NCBI RefSeq assembly: GCF_026191355.1
Contig: NZ_JAPHOQ010000017.1
Coordinates: 1 to 64,000, forward strand
Direction: 5' to 3'
Length of the DNA: 64,000 nucleotides
Origin: Legionella sheltonii
Lineage (GTDB): Bacteria; Pseudomonadota; Gammaproteobacteria; Legionellales; Legionellaceae
A program made the position numbers and the translations under genes. Positions 1-8,224 of the stretch are shown here, piece by piece (within the stretch, counting starts at the first letter, position 1; the number at the start of each line of letters is the position of its first letter). The notes beneath the pieces are model-generated. The model made no database searches, was not told the DNA's origin, and saw only the letters and a program-made list of their open reading frames with translations.

Positions 1-65
1 ATTTGGGCCAATTTCATGCGCTGATTGCGGGCCGAGAAGTTTTTGAAAGCAGGCCGTACACTTAG
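1..65 (+). CDS. 3' end of an upstream gene (partial, uncertain)
   Basis: An open frame enters from the window edge and stops at TAG 63-65. It gives about 20 residues ending GREVFESRPYT. The residues look protein-like, but the stretch is too short to name a family or to exclude chance. Confidence 0.3.
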   Translation, partial: LGQFHALIAGREVFESRPYT

Positions 66-118
66 GTGCCCTAATCAGCAACACATAAATCTGAACTTTA
101 TAGGCCAATAATGGTCAT

Positions 119-328
119 TTATTTAATTACTTCTACTTCCTCGGCCTGAGGTCCTTTCTGTCCTTTTCCTATTTTAAAAAGAACAGTTGCTCCATCAGGA
201 AGTGTTTTAAAGTCGCCACCTTGAATCGAGCTAAAGTGGACAAAGAAGTCTTTGTCACTGCTTTTAATAAAACCAAATCCCTTGTCTTTATTAAACCATT
301 TGACTTTACCACGAATTTTATTAGTCAT
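119..328 (-). CDS. Cold-shock domain protein (CspA family)
   Basis: A 69-residue single cold-shock domain, the usual length for CspA proteins. The RNA-binding motifs RNP1 (KGFGFI, about residues 16-21) and RNP2 (FVHFS, about 29-33) are intact. The KVKWFN start of the fold is also present. Family members bind single-stranded RNA or DNA in the cytoplasm and melt RNA structure, acting as RNA chaperones. A purine-rich stretch (GGAAAGAAA on the minus strand) lies just before the ATG. The gene stands alone, so which CspA paralogue it is cannot be told. Confidence 0.93.
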   Translation of the reverse strand: MTNKIRGKVKWFNKDKGFGFIKSSDKDFFVHFSSIQGGDFKTLPDGATVLFKIGKGQKGPQAEEVEVIK

Positions 329-414
329 TTTTGTTTCTTTCCTTATAATGGGGATATATAGTGTCCTGCGATGTGGTTCTCTGTGTCAATAGTTGTTAAT
401 TTACTCACCGTCAT

Positions 415-873
415 TTAATTAGTGGAGTCAATGGACTCTTCAGTCTCTCCCTTTACTTTTTTCAACGAAACCACTTTATCACACTGAATCTCAATGATAT
501 TTGTTTTAGCATTAGATACGCCCCAACATCTTAGTCTTTTCCCCTCTTTATCGATGAATAGCACGTGAATAACCAAATTGCTCCCAAAGGTGTTGTCGAT
601 GGTGATGTCTTGAGTATTATTCGTTTTTGTTAAAAGCCTTCCCAGTGAATTGCCATACCGGTGGAACTCTATGAGTACTTCAGTATTGGATAGGGATACA
701 TTATTTATTTTGGAATCTTTGTGGTATTTGAGGTGATAGGATTGCATACCCGCATAGGCATTGAGTGTCGTGAGGGAAAAAATTACCGAGAAAATAATTT
801 TACGAAAGACTATTTTTTTTATTTTAAATGACATGATATCACTCATGTGATGCTTATCCTTATTCTTGCTCAT
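415..873 (-). CDS. Hypothetical exported protein
   Basis: The longest reading is 152 residues. A second in-frame ATG at 832-834 gives 139 residues and places a basic, then hydrophobic, stretch ending in NAYAG right at the N-terminus. That looks like a signal peptide cleaved near AYA, so the shorter start is likelier. No good ribosome-binding site marks either one. The rest is rich in beta-strand-like sequence and has two cysteines that could form a disulfide. I do not recognise the family. A periplasmic or secreted location is inferred from the signal alone. Confidence 0.55.
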   Translation of the reverse strand: MSKNKDKHHMSDIMSFKIKKIVFRKIIFSVIFSLTTLNAYAGMQSYHLKYHKDSKINNVSLSNTEVLIEFHRYGNSLGRLLTKTNNTQDITIDNTFGSNLVIHVLFIDKEGKRLRCWGVSNAKTNIIEIQCDKVVSLKKVKGETEESIDSTN

Positions 874-1206
874 GTACTTATACTATTTTGTCATAAAATT
901 TTTACATGCCCAATCTTTAATAGCATAATTTATTTTTGTCATCATATCGTGCAGTAAACAAAATACCTTATTATGAGGATCGAGACTCATTTTAGTTTAT
1001 ATTAATGACCCTTAACTAGGATTAGTTTGTTATGCATGTACGTCGCCGCCATCCATGCAAAGAGCGATACTTGGAATAAATGCTTCGGTTATAGGTTTGT
1101 TCCTCACTGCGTTTTATAAAATAAGTATATCTGCATAATAAATTGATGTTAAATTTACAAATTAAAAAAAGAAAATAATGTCAAAGCAAAAGGAGGGCTT
1201 GAGGCC
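874..1206. other. Intergenic AT-rich stretch, no gene seen
   Basis: About 330 bases between the divergent exported-protein gene and rquA. Only very short open frames occur. The rquA ribosome-binding site (AAAGGAGGG) sits at its right end, about 10 bases before the ATG. No clear promoter or repeat was found. Confidence 0.5.
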
Positions 1207-1899
1207 ATGTCCCTAGATATTGAAACGCCGGATTATCTCAAAAAAACCTATTGGTGGGCTTATGTTCAGCCCTGGGCGATCAAATTCTGGGACCGTGAGT
1301 GGCTCATCGAGCTTATACTATGGTTTAACTATAAGCGTCTGCGCGACGCTGCCCTCGCCGCATTCGGCGATGAACTAGCCGGATGCACTATCCAGCTATC
1401 TTGCACCTATGGCACGCTGACCCCTCGTCTGTATGAAAAAATCGAAGAATTTGACGGAAGCTTAGATGTCGTCGATGTTGTGAGGCCTCAACTTGAGAAT
1501 CTAAACCACAAATTATCACAGCCGAACAGAGTTCGTCTCCTCAATATGGATGCCTCGAAGCTCGATCTACCAAATGAAGGGTATGACCGGGTTTTGCTGT
1601 TCTTCCTGCTACACGAATTGCCGAGTGACGTGCGTGAGCGCGTGCTCGACGAAGCATTCCGCATTGTCAAACCAGGTGGAACCGTTTTGATTGTTGAGTT
1701 TTCCAAGCCGAAATGGTGGCATCCTTTGCGTTATATTTACCTGCCATTTTTAGCCATTCTTGAACCTTTCGCCCCTGATATTTGGAATCACGACGACGTG
1801 ACCGCGTGGCTACCGAAGCGTCATGCCGACTGTCTCGTGAAGCGGGAACTGTTTTTTGGCAATTACTACCAGGTTCTGCTGTTCAAGGCATCGACATGA
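1207..1899 (+). CDS. rquA: Rhodoquinone biosynthesis protein RquA
   Basis: A 230-residue class I methyltransferase-fold protein. It matches RquA in the N-terminal YWWAYVQPW block, the WLIELILWFNYKRLRDAAL block, the unusual first SAM motif (CTYGTLT in place of the usual GxGxG loop), the LLFFLLHE stretch near residue 130, and the WHPLRYIYLP and LEPFAPD blocks. RquA converts ubiquinone to rhodoquinone by an SAM-dependent amino transfer. Rhodoquinone is a low-potential quinone that allows fumarate-type anaerobic respiration. The gene is visibly richer in G+C than its AT-rich flanks, which suggests transfer. It runs toward the cytochrome operon on the opposite strand. An ordinary UbiE-like methyltransferase is less likely because the SAM loop is non-canonical in the RquA way. 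Confidence 0.9.
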   Translation: MSLDIETPDYLKKTYWWAYVQPWAIKFWDREWLIELILWFNYKRLRDAALAAFGDELAGCTIQLSCTYGTLTPRLYEKIEEFDGSLDVVDVVRPQLENLNHKLSQPNRVRLLNMDASKLDLPNEGYDRVLLFFLLHELPSDVRERVLDEAFRIVKPGGTVLIVEFSKPKWWHPLRYIYLPFLAILEPFAPDIWNHDDVTAWLPKRHADCLVKRELFFGNYYQVLLFKAST

Positions 1900-2116
1900 C
1901 GGATTGGTTTTAGCCGGAAAATGGGTCATATAAGCTTAACCATAATTTTCGAAAGTAAAAGCAAATAAGAATTCTTCAATCGGGATTTTAGTATTCAAAT
2001 TTCACATAATGCCTGTAAGTCCCCTATGTGCTCAACAAAATTAGGGAAACTTAACAAACACCTAGTAAAGGTCGGCTACTCAACAATATTTCATGGATGC
2101 ATAGACAAGCCAAAAA

Positions 2117-3397
2117 TTACTGACATTTCTTCGAATCGTTTAAAGAATCTTTTGTTGCACACCCCACCATATAATCCACCGCAGCCTCTATATCCTTATT
2201 ACTGCAGCCAGAGCAGCCACCATTGGCGGGCATGCTTGCATTTCCCACAATCGATATATGATAAAGATGTTTTATACCGCTCCTGATTAAGGGATTCCAG
2301 GTCATGTAATCACCTAATTTAGGTGCTCCATTGGCACCGAGATTATGGCAAACGGAACAATGTAACTTATAGATTTTTTTACCTAAACTGACATTTTTAA
2401 GTACAGGCGTAGGAATTGTAGGGCTTTTGATGCTTTTTAAATAATCAATAATCGATAGCAAATCATTTTGAGGCAGGTACCTCAAACTATTATGTACTGC
2501 TTCAACCATAGGTCCATGTAATTTTTCGCCACCAAACTGATTTTCAGTAAATGCTTTAAGCAGTATTTTATCTGGAACATCATCCAATGCTGATTGGGTA
2601 ATATCTGGGGCTAAATAACCTTCTCCACAAGCACCTGCCAGATTATATTTTTGTATGGGTGCACCTAGAACCAGATCTTGATTAAATAAATAATAAGAAG
2701 GAGTATGACACATTCCGCAGTGTCCCAACCCTTCTACTAAATAAGCACCTCGGTTCCAATTGGGAGTTTTTTCAGGATTATTTTTGTAAGGTCCTGTATT
2801 ATGAAAAAAGAATAATCGCCAACCCAGTTGAATAAATCGCCAGTTAAATGGCCAAATCATTTTATTTTCCAGATTGGGTTGCTCTACAGCAGGGATGGCA
2901 TTCAAATAAGCTTTGATTGCCAGTAAATCTTGTGTCGAAACTTTATTGAAATAAGGATAAGGAAATGCAGGATAATAATAAGTATGAGCTGGTGAAATTC
3001 CTTTTCTCATCGCCTTAATAAAATCAGAATCGTTCCATTGTCCAATACCAGTCTTCTTATCTGGGGTAATATTTGTACCGTAAATAATGCCATAGGGTGT
3101 TTGGATGGGGAATCCTCCGGCAAATACTTTCCCGCTTTCTGAAGTATTGGTATGACAGGTAATGCAATCTCCTGCTTTTACAAGAAGCTCCCCGTCCTTA
3201 ATTTGTTTTATTTCTGCTGGGGATTTTCCTTTTAAATTTAGAGTTGGATAACTAGGAAAATTAATTGGCTGCTCATAGACAGGAATTGATTGTCCGATAT
3301 TTTTACTGATTTGATAAAAAATAGTGCCGCCAATACCTATTAATCCAAGCAAAAAGAGTACTGCAACAATCCCTATAACAATCCATATTTTTCGCAT
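2117..3397 (-). CDS. Membrane-anchored triheme cytochrome c
   Basis: A 426-residue protein with one N-terminal hydrophobic helix (about residues 4-28) and a periplasmic part with three CXXCH heme sites (Cys78, Cys227 and Cys347). The layout matches the three-heme cytochrome subunits of membrane alcohol and gluconate dehydrogenases, which pass electrons between a partner and the quinone pool. No such dehydrogenase lies next to it. It is instead the last gene of a cytochrome operon, 9 bases after the diheme gene. The N-terminal helix has no clear cleavage site and is read as an anchor in the inner membrane. I infer that it links the quinol pool to the periplasmic diheme cytochrome. Confidence 0.85.
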   Translation of the reverse strand: MRKIWIVIGIVAVLFLLGLIGIGGTIFYQISKNIGQSIPVYEQPINFPSYPTLNLKGKSPAEIKQIKDGELLVKAGDCITCHTNTSESGKVFAGGFPIQTPYGIIYGTNITPDKKTGIGQWNDSDFIKAMRKGISPAHTYYYPAFPYPYFNKVSTQDLLAIKAYLNAIPAVEQPNLENKMIWPFNWRFIQLGWRLFFFHNTGPYKNNPEKTPNWNRGAYLVEGLGHCGMCHTPSYYLFNQDLVLGAPIQKYNLAGACGEGYLAPDITQSALDDVPDKILLKAFTENQFGGEKLHGPMVEAVHNSLRYLPQNDLLSIIDYLKSIKSPTIPTPVLKNVSLGKKIYKLHCSVCHNLGANGAPKLGDYMTWNPLIRSGIKHLYHISIVGNASMPANGGCSGCSNKDIEAAVDYMVGCATKDSLNDSKKCQ

Positions 3398-3406
3398 TGA
3401 TTGACC

Positions 3407-4063
3407 TCACTTGGCAAAAGTGCTTTCAATATAGTCTAGAGCGGCTTTTAAATCATCATCTGATAAAGAAGGGTTACCCCCTTTAGGAGGCATACCTCCA
3501 ATACCTTTGATCGTATTTTGCAGTAAAACACTGGATGACTTAGATAGCACTCCTCCTTTTTTGGTAAAATCGGGGAATGCAGGACTTGTCCCCTTACCGT
3601 CAACTCCATGACAGGCCACACAGTTTTTTTGATAAATGTCTTTTCCTGAAGCTGTAGGTTTTCCTGTTTTTGTAATGTTTGTTTTAGCCGCTTGACTTTC
3701 CTGGTTGTTTTGTTGACTTGCAGTCGTTGTTGTACCCGTTTTAAATTCGGAAAGGGATGCATCAGTTAAATAAGCTAAAACTTCTTTTGCTTCCTCTCCA
3801 GTTAATCCGCCCTGGATGCGCATATGTAACATAATGGTATTCCATTGGTTGGGAGTAAACTCAGTCGGTGCACGATTATTATGGCAGCGTGCACAGTTAT
3901 CTGCCCATAATTGAACCCCCGTTTTTTGATGCATACCCATCTTGGAAAAGAGTTTACCCGCGTAAGCGATAGAGGGTTCATTGATGAATAGAATTCCAGT
4001 GATTAAGACCAATTTTATCCAAAAACGACTTTGCATCCGCTTGTCCCTCATATTAAAAACCAC
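3407..4063 (-). CDS. Periplasmic diheme cytochrome c
   Basis: A 218-residue exported protein with a signal peptide ending near AYAG (residues 33-36). The first heme domain has CXXCH at Cys57-His61 followed by an NRAP..F...QWN..M.HMR block. The second is a class I cytochrome domain with CXXCH at Cys148-His152 and an IGGMPPKGG axial-methionine loop (Met191). A Thr/Gln/Lys-rich linker joins them. The second domain is very like the two cytochrome domains of the upstream fusion protein, which suggests duplication inside the operon. Its start overlaps the end of the fusion gene by 11 bases, so the genes are probably co-translated. Likely role: soluble shuttle between inner- and outer-membrane partners. 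Confidence 0.87.
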   Translation of the reverse strand: MVFNMRDKRMQSRFWIKLVLITGILFINEPSIAYAGKLFSKMGMHQKTGVQLWADNCARCHNNRAPTEFTPNQWNTIMLHMRIQGGLTGEEAKEVLAYLTDASLSEFKTGTTTTASQQNNQESQAAKTNITKTGKPTASGKDIYQKNCVACHGVDGKGTSPAFPDFTKKGGVLSKSSSVLLQNTIKGIGGMPPKGGNPSLSDDDLKAALDYIESTFAK

Positions 4064-6101
4064 AAACTAATTGAATCAAGAACAGATTACTATCGCTATC
4101 TGTACCATGTTGGCCGTTATTGAATTCATAAGCGGCTTGCAATGCAATACTCGGTGCAAGCCAATAATCCAATCCAAGTGCCACTTGATGTTGGCTTTGA
4201 CTTGAAACGGGTGAGGTGTATCCACCCCAACGTACAATAGGTTGCAGTTTTGTTGCAGGAATCATATAGGCCGCTTGCAGGTACCAAGCCTTCCAGCCTG
4301 CGCTTTGAGGGAATAAACTTAGGTTTTGCGCACCGATTTGTTGTTGAATTACTTCGGCTCGAAAATCCCAGCTTTTCCATTGGAATGAAAGATCTGCTCC
4401 TAGTGATGTATAATCACGCCCACGTTCGCCAAACGTCAAGTTTGTATTGACATCAAATAATGCTACGTTTCCTCCAGCACCTGAAAACCCAATCTCCAAA
4501 TTGGGGATCGGTAGAATCCCTACTCTTCCTCCTCCAATAAACGTACCATAATTATTAGGGTAACTGTCGGTCGATATGAAATCAATTAATCCAGTCATTG
4601 GATCCGCAAAAGCACGGGGACCGTTAGCAACAAAAGCAATGTAATTCATTTTGAGTCTGGATAAAAGATAGAAACCTCCTCTAAGTTGTGCTCCCAGTTG
4701 TGTTTGCGGTGCGGCTTCATCACTATCAAAACCTGTCGGAGCTGTGGGTAGTTTATTTACCCAGGAGGGAGATAGATTTTGTACAAAATAACCCAGAGGG
4801 CTATCCAATTTTCCAATTCCAAAAACCGCAACCTCGTTTAAAAATAAATTGAGATTAAGATTGCCTAACTCCACAGTGGTATTGCCATCATCATCAAGGG
4901 AGAAATCAAGGTCTGAGTGCAGCAAAAGCAGGTCCTTATATCTAGCTAGAACCATCGGGTTAAAAGTAATAATATCAAAACTTCCGCTGCGATTATTGGG
5001 AACACTATATCCTGCACTGGCACTCCCTGTAAGAAGCGCAGAAAAATCAGGATTTGGCCAAAAATAGGATGTGCTTGTTACATTACTTTCCTTATTTTCA
5101 GTGGATACCCCTTTGTTACTTTGTTGTTCACTCTTCTCTACCGGCTTCTGCTCTAAAGGTTTTTTACCTTGCGAACTCGATTCAGTGTTCTGATTTGTCT
5201 TATTTGTTTGTTGTTGGATAGGGGTAGTAGACTGAATGGTTTGACTTTTTTGTTCGGGAGCAAAAGCAGTTTTAATATAATCCAAAGAAGCCTTCAAATC
5301 AGCATCTGATAAAGAAGGATTACCGCCTTTCGGAGGCATACTTCCAATACCATAGATTATATGATGAAGTAACACGTCTGAAGATTGTGCTAACGCCCCT
5401 CCTTTTTTGGTCAAATCAGGGAAAGAGGGAGCTACACCTTTACCATTAGCTCCATGACACGCAGCACAATTTTGTTTGTAGACCACTTCGCCATTTGAGG
5501 ATGGTGCATTTGTTTTTGGTATTATAGGTTGATTCGTTTTGGGTTCATTATTTTTAGTAATCGGTTCTACAGTTTTATTTTGTCGGTTGAGTTGTGCTGC
5601 CTCTAATCGTTCAAGTTTTTTGTTTAATTCCATGATCTGCTGTTTCATCAGCTGGATATCTTGAGCTTCATTACCTGTAGATTCAGGAATAGGTTCAGGA
5701 GCAAAATGACTCATTATGTAATCAAGGGCGGCTTCCATATCCTTATCCGTTAAAGCAGGATACCCTCCTTTTGGAGGCATACTTCCAATGCCACGAATTA
5801 TATTTTGAAGTAATACATTATAGGGTTGAGACAAAACCCCTCCTTTTTGAGTAAAATCAAGATAGGAGGGTGCAACACCTCTACCATCAACTCCATGACA
5901 TGCAACACAGGTTTTATTGTATATAGATTTTCCAGATGCAGTTGATGTGGCCGTTTTTTTATCTGCTGTAGGTGAATCAGCTTGCGCTATCGTTGAATTT
6001 TTTGGATGAATTTCTTGCCCAAACGCAAAACTATGTGTAGGAAATGTCATAACAACTACATGTGATAGAACACAAAAAATAAATCCCTTATACATCATCA
6101 T
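4053..6101 (-). CDS. Diheme cytochrome c / outer-membrane beta-barrel fusion
   Basis: A 682-residue exported protein. In order: a signal peptide (to about residue 27); cytochrome domain 1 (CXXCH at Cys65-His69, Met108 in SMPPKGG); a short coiled coil (about 145-170); cytochrome domain 2 (Cys212-His216, Met255); a Gln/Asn/Lys-rich linker (about 283-343); and a beta-barrel of about 335 residues. The barrel shows alternating hydrophobic strands, a LGAQLRGGFYLLSRLKMNY block and a C-terminal phenylalanine typical of outer-membrane proteins. This recalls Cyc2 iron-oxidising cytochrome-porins, but Cyc2 has a single short heme segment. It is the first gene of the operon, followed by diheme and triheme cytochromes. 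I infer an electron conduit across the outer membrane; direction and substrate are unknown. Confidence 0.85.
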   Translation of the reverse strand: MMMYKGFIFCVLSHVVVMTFPTHSFAFGQEIHPKNSTIAQADSPTADKKTATSTASGKSIYNKTCVACHGVDGRGVAPSYLDFTQKGGVLSQPYNVLLQNIIRGIGSMPPKGGYPALTDKDMEAALDYIMSHFAPEPIPESTGNEAQDIQLMKQQIMELNKKLERLEAAQLNRQNKTVEPITKNNEPKTNQPIIPKTNAPSSNGEVVYKQNCAACHGANGKGVAPSFPDLTKKGGALAQSSDVLLHHIIYGIGSMPPKGGNPSLSDADLKASLDYIKTAFAPEQKSQTIQSTTPIQQQTNKTNQNTESSSQGKKPLEQKPVEKSEQQSNKGVSTENKESNVTSTSYFWPNPDFSALLTGSASAGYSVPNNRSGSFDIITFNPMVLARYKDLLLLHSDLDFSLDDDGNTTVELGNLNLNLFLNEVAVFGIGKLDSPLGYFVQNLSPSWVNKLPTAPTGFDSDEAAPQTQLGAQLRGGFYLLSRLKMNYIAFVANGPRAFADPMTGLIDFISTDSYPNNYGTFIGGGRVGILPIPNLEIGFSGAGGNVALFDVNTNLTFGERGRDYTSLGADLSFQWKSWDFRAEVIQQQIGAQNLSLFPQSAGWKAWYLQAAYMIPATKLQPIVRWGGYTSPVSSQSQHQVALGLDYWLAPSIALQAAYEFNNGQHGTDSDSNLFLIQLVCGF

Positions 6102-6237
6102 CCTAGAGCTCTTTCAATGGTAAAAGTTTTCTTTTTTCATGTACGTTATGAAATGAGTGGTATGTTATCATGAAAAATAATATCTTGTCTTCAGTACTTT
6201 TTTATCTGTGTAATAATTAAAGTACCTGGCTCTTCAG

Positions 6238-6420
6238 AAAGGTCAATCGGGTTCGGGTATAGGAAACCCTGCTTTTTGATTCAATGTTGCATATTCTGTA
6301 GGGCTCATTTGCGGTAATTTTTCGAGGAACGCTGTAATAGCTCAAGTTTTTTCATCATCATCATGAGTCACGTCCCAAGCAGCCATGCCAGTCATGCGAA
6401 TATCATTTTTCACGATCCAT
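6238..6420 (-). pseudogene. Remnant of a cytochrome c gene (C-terminal end)
   Basis: On the minus strand, directly after the OprB stop, an open stretch reads DIRMTGMAAWDVTHDDEKT, then TGA, then AITAFLEKLPQMSPTEY and on to a stop. This matches the usual C-terminus of a small cytochrome c (RMTGMPAW, then WAITAFLxKLP). The internal TGA stands where TGG (Trp) is expected. The heme-binding half is missing, so this is a dead fragment between the porin and the cytochrome operon. Confidence 0.7.
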
Positions 6421-6424
6421 AATG

Positions 6425-7711
6425 TTAGAATAGCAATAGGGCACGTAATGTACCTGTCCATGCAGCAGGTGTGCCTGCACCAGGAGTGGGTATGTAAGTG
6501 GCAGCTGGTTCTATATAAAATCCATTCATTATTTGAGCTTGATAATAAGCTTGGTACATCAATTCAGTGGCACGAGAAAAATTTCTCTTATTTAACCATC
6601 CTAAAGAGGCACCAACACCCATGCTATCAACATCACGCTTTGGGATGAGCCCAAATGCGGTAAGACCTCCACCTACATATTGATTAACAGGTAAAACATT
6701 AGAAAAATTAATTCCATATTGATAAAACCCAGAAATACCTCTGAAATCATTTTCGCTATATTTATACCACAGTCGCTGAGAACCAAAAAAATAGACACCC
6801 GATGTATTCTTTTCTTTAAGAGTGCCCGAACGCACTAATCCATCTTCATACCAACCGCCAACACCTATTTTACCTGGGTAACTATTTTGTTTTAATAACC
6901 ATGCCGCACTGGTTTCCGCAATATGAAAATAGGATCCATTCAGAGTAGGCCAAACCTTCAATCCCGTTTGTATCCCTCTTGCTAAATTACCATCATATAC
7001 TCCATAGCGTAAGTACCATGATTTAACAGGTACAAAGTTCACAGTCACCCCATAAGCTGAATTATAATATCCAGGTGTTACTCCTAATTGTGAGGAATTA
7101 ATAAAAATAGGGGTATAAATTAATCCAGTTAAGCTAGGCATATCTTTTGATAAAGTTAATGGAACAGGTCTAATAACATTTCCAAAGTCTATGGTAGGAA
7201 CGGATTTACCTATGCGAACTATCAATTTTTTATCAAAAAGTTCTTGTCTATACCAAAATTGATAAAGCTCTGAACGACGTATGGGATTAACAGCTACAAT
7301 AGAATTATACCCTTCAATAGATCCTGCTTGTTGGTTGACTTGTTGCGCATCGAGTTGAAGATATTGCGCGCCAAATAATCCATCTTTCCAAGCCCCCATC
7401 TTTTCAGTATCTAATGTCACATTAAATAAAAACAATTCATCACCGGTCCAATGTTTTGCATAGGGAATTCCACCGGAAAATAATTTGTTAGCATCACCTA
7501 ATAGCATGCCGCCAAATCGGAAACCGTAATTATTTTTGATATCTAATGTTTTTTCAATATAATCTTGTAATGCTCCATTTCCTGTAACAGCAGTGTCTGC
7601 TGCTGGGTTAGAACTAATGCTGGTACTTGTTTCTTGTGTCTGAGCTGCCTGTGTGACCACCGTTATAAAAACACTAAAAAAAATTATAAAATAAAGACTC
7701 CATTTATTCAT
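6425..7711 (-). CDS. Carbohydrate-selective porin, OprB family
   Basis: A 428-residue outer-membrane protein with a signal peptide ending near TQA (about residue 22). It has family blocks of OprB porins, including the GALQDYIE N-terminal segment, IGKSVPTIDFGN, and PGYYNSAYGVTVNF near mid-length, and it ends in LLLF. OprB proteins form 16-strand barrels that admit sugars and similar small solutes. The gene reads in the same direction as the cytochrome operon, but a cytochrome remnant separates them and no shared transcript is evident. The substrate cannot be predicted. Confidence 0.85.
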   Translation of the reverse strand: MNKWSLYFIIFFSVFITVVTQAAQTQETSTSISSNPAADTAVTGNGALQDYIEKTLDIKNNYGFRFGGMLLGDANKLFSGGIPYAKHWTGDELFLFNVTLDTEKMGAWKDGLFGAQYLQLDAQQVNQQAGSIEGYNSIVAVNPIRRSELYQFWYRQELFDKKLIVRIGKSVPTIDFGNVIRPVPLTLSKDMPSLTGLIYTPIFINSSQLGVTPGYYNSAYGVTVNFVPVKSWYLRYGVYDGNLARGIQTGLKVWPTLNGSYFHIAETSAAWLLKQNSYPGKIGVGGWYEDGLVRSGTLKEKNTSGVYFFGSQRLWYKYSENDFRGISGFYQYGINFSNVLPVNQYVGGGLTAFGLIPKRDVDSMGVGASLGWLNKRNFSRATELMYQAYYQAQIMNGFYIEPAATYIPTPGAGTPAAWTGTLRALLLF

Positions 7712-7825
7712 TTTTTATTTGTCATCCCCACAAATTTATGAACCATCTCACCCACTGAGTTGGCAAATAATATTTGCCGGCTTAGTATTCGAATTTGAAA
7801 CTAAAACTGGATGAGAGGTTCAATA

Positions 7826-7920
7826 ATGAATATTAGCGTATTAGGTATAGATATAGCTAAGAATATTTTTCAATTACATGGAGTCGATAATTCTGGAAGA
7901 CGAGTATTAAATCAACGAAG
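7826..7920 (+). pseudogene. IS110-family transposase N-terminal fragment
   Basis: The frame starts MNISVLGIDIAKNIFQLHGV, the typical opening of IS110-family DEDD transposases, with the first catalytic Asp in GIDIAKN. After about 30 residues the similarity stops and the frame ends soon after. Only this stub remains, so the element is dead. Confidence 0.75.
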
Positions 7921-8224
7921 AGAATCGACTCACATGCTTTTGACAAACACAATACAATTAACTTATTACCGTGTCGCGAATTCATGTATTGATTTTAATA
8001 CATGAATAAACGGCTTGTTGCTGAGAATGATCCGGCCATTCTACTCACCCACGACCCCGATGAAGAACTTACTTTTTCCAAACTCGCAATAACTCGATAA
8101 AACAGAGTAAATACCGCAACGCATCTTAGAGAGCTACCAGTCGCAAGGGAAAACAATAAGAAAAAAATTAAATTTGGTACATAAATCAGATGGGGATTTT
8201 AGGCAGTTACGCTAAAGGTTTAAA
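7921..8224. other. Degraded stretch after the IS110 stub
   Basis: No full gene. A 32-codon frame at 8002-8100 reads MNKRLVAENDPAILLTHDPD and looks like a protein fragment. A related 20-base piece (CATTCTACTCACCCAC followed by ACCCC with one difference) recurs near 10584, suggesting two remnants of one sequence. The origin is not recognised. Confidence 0.35.

Noticed and set aside
2026..2286. 86-codon plus-strand frame at the end of the triheme gene
   Set aside because: It overlaps the coding 3' end of the triheme cytochrome and shows no family features.
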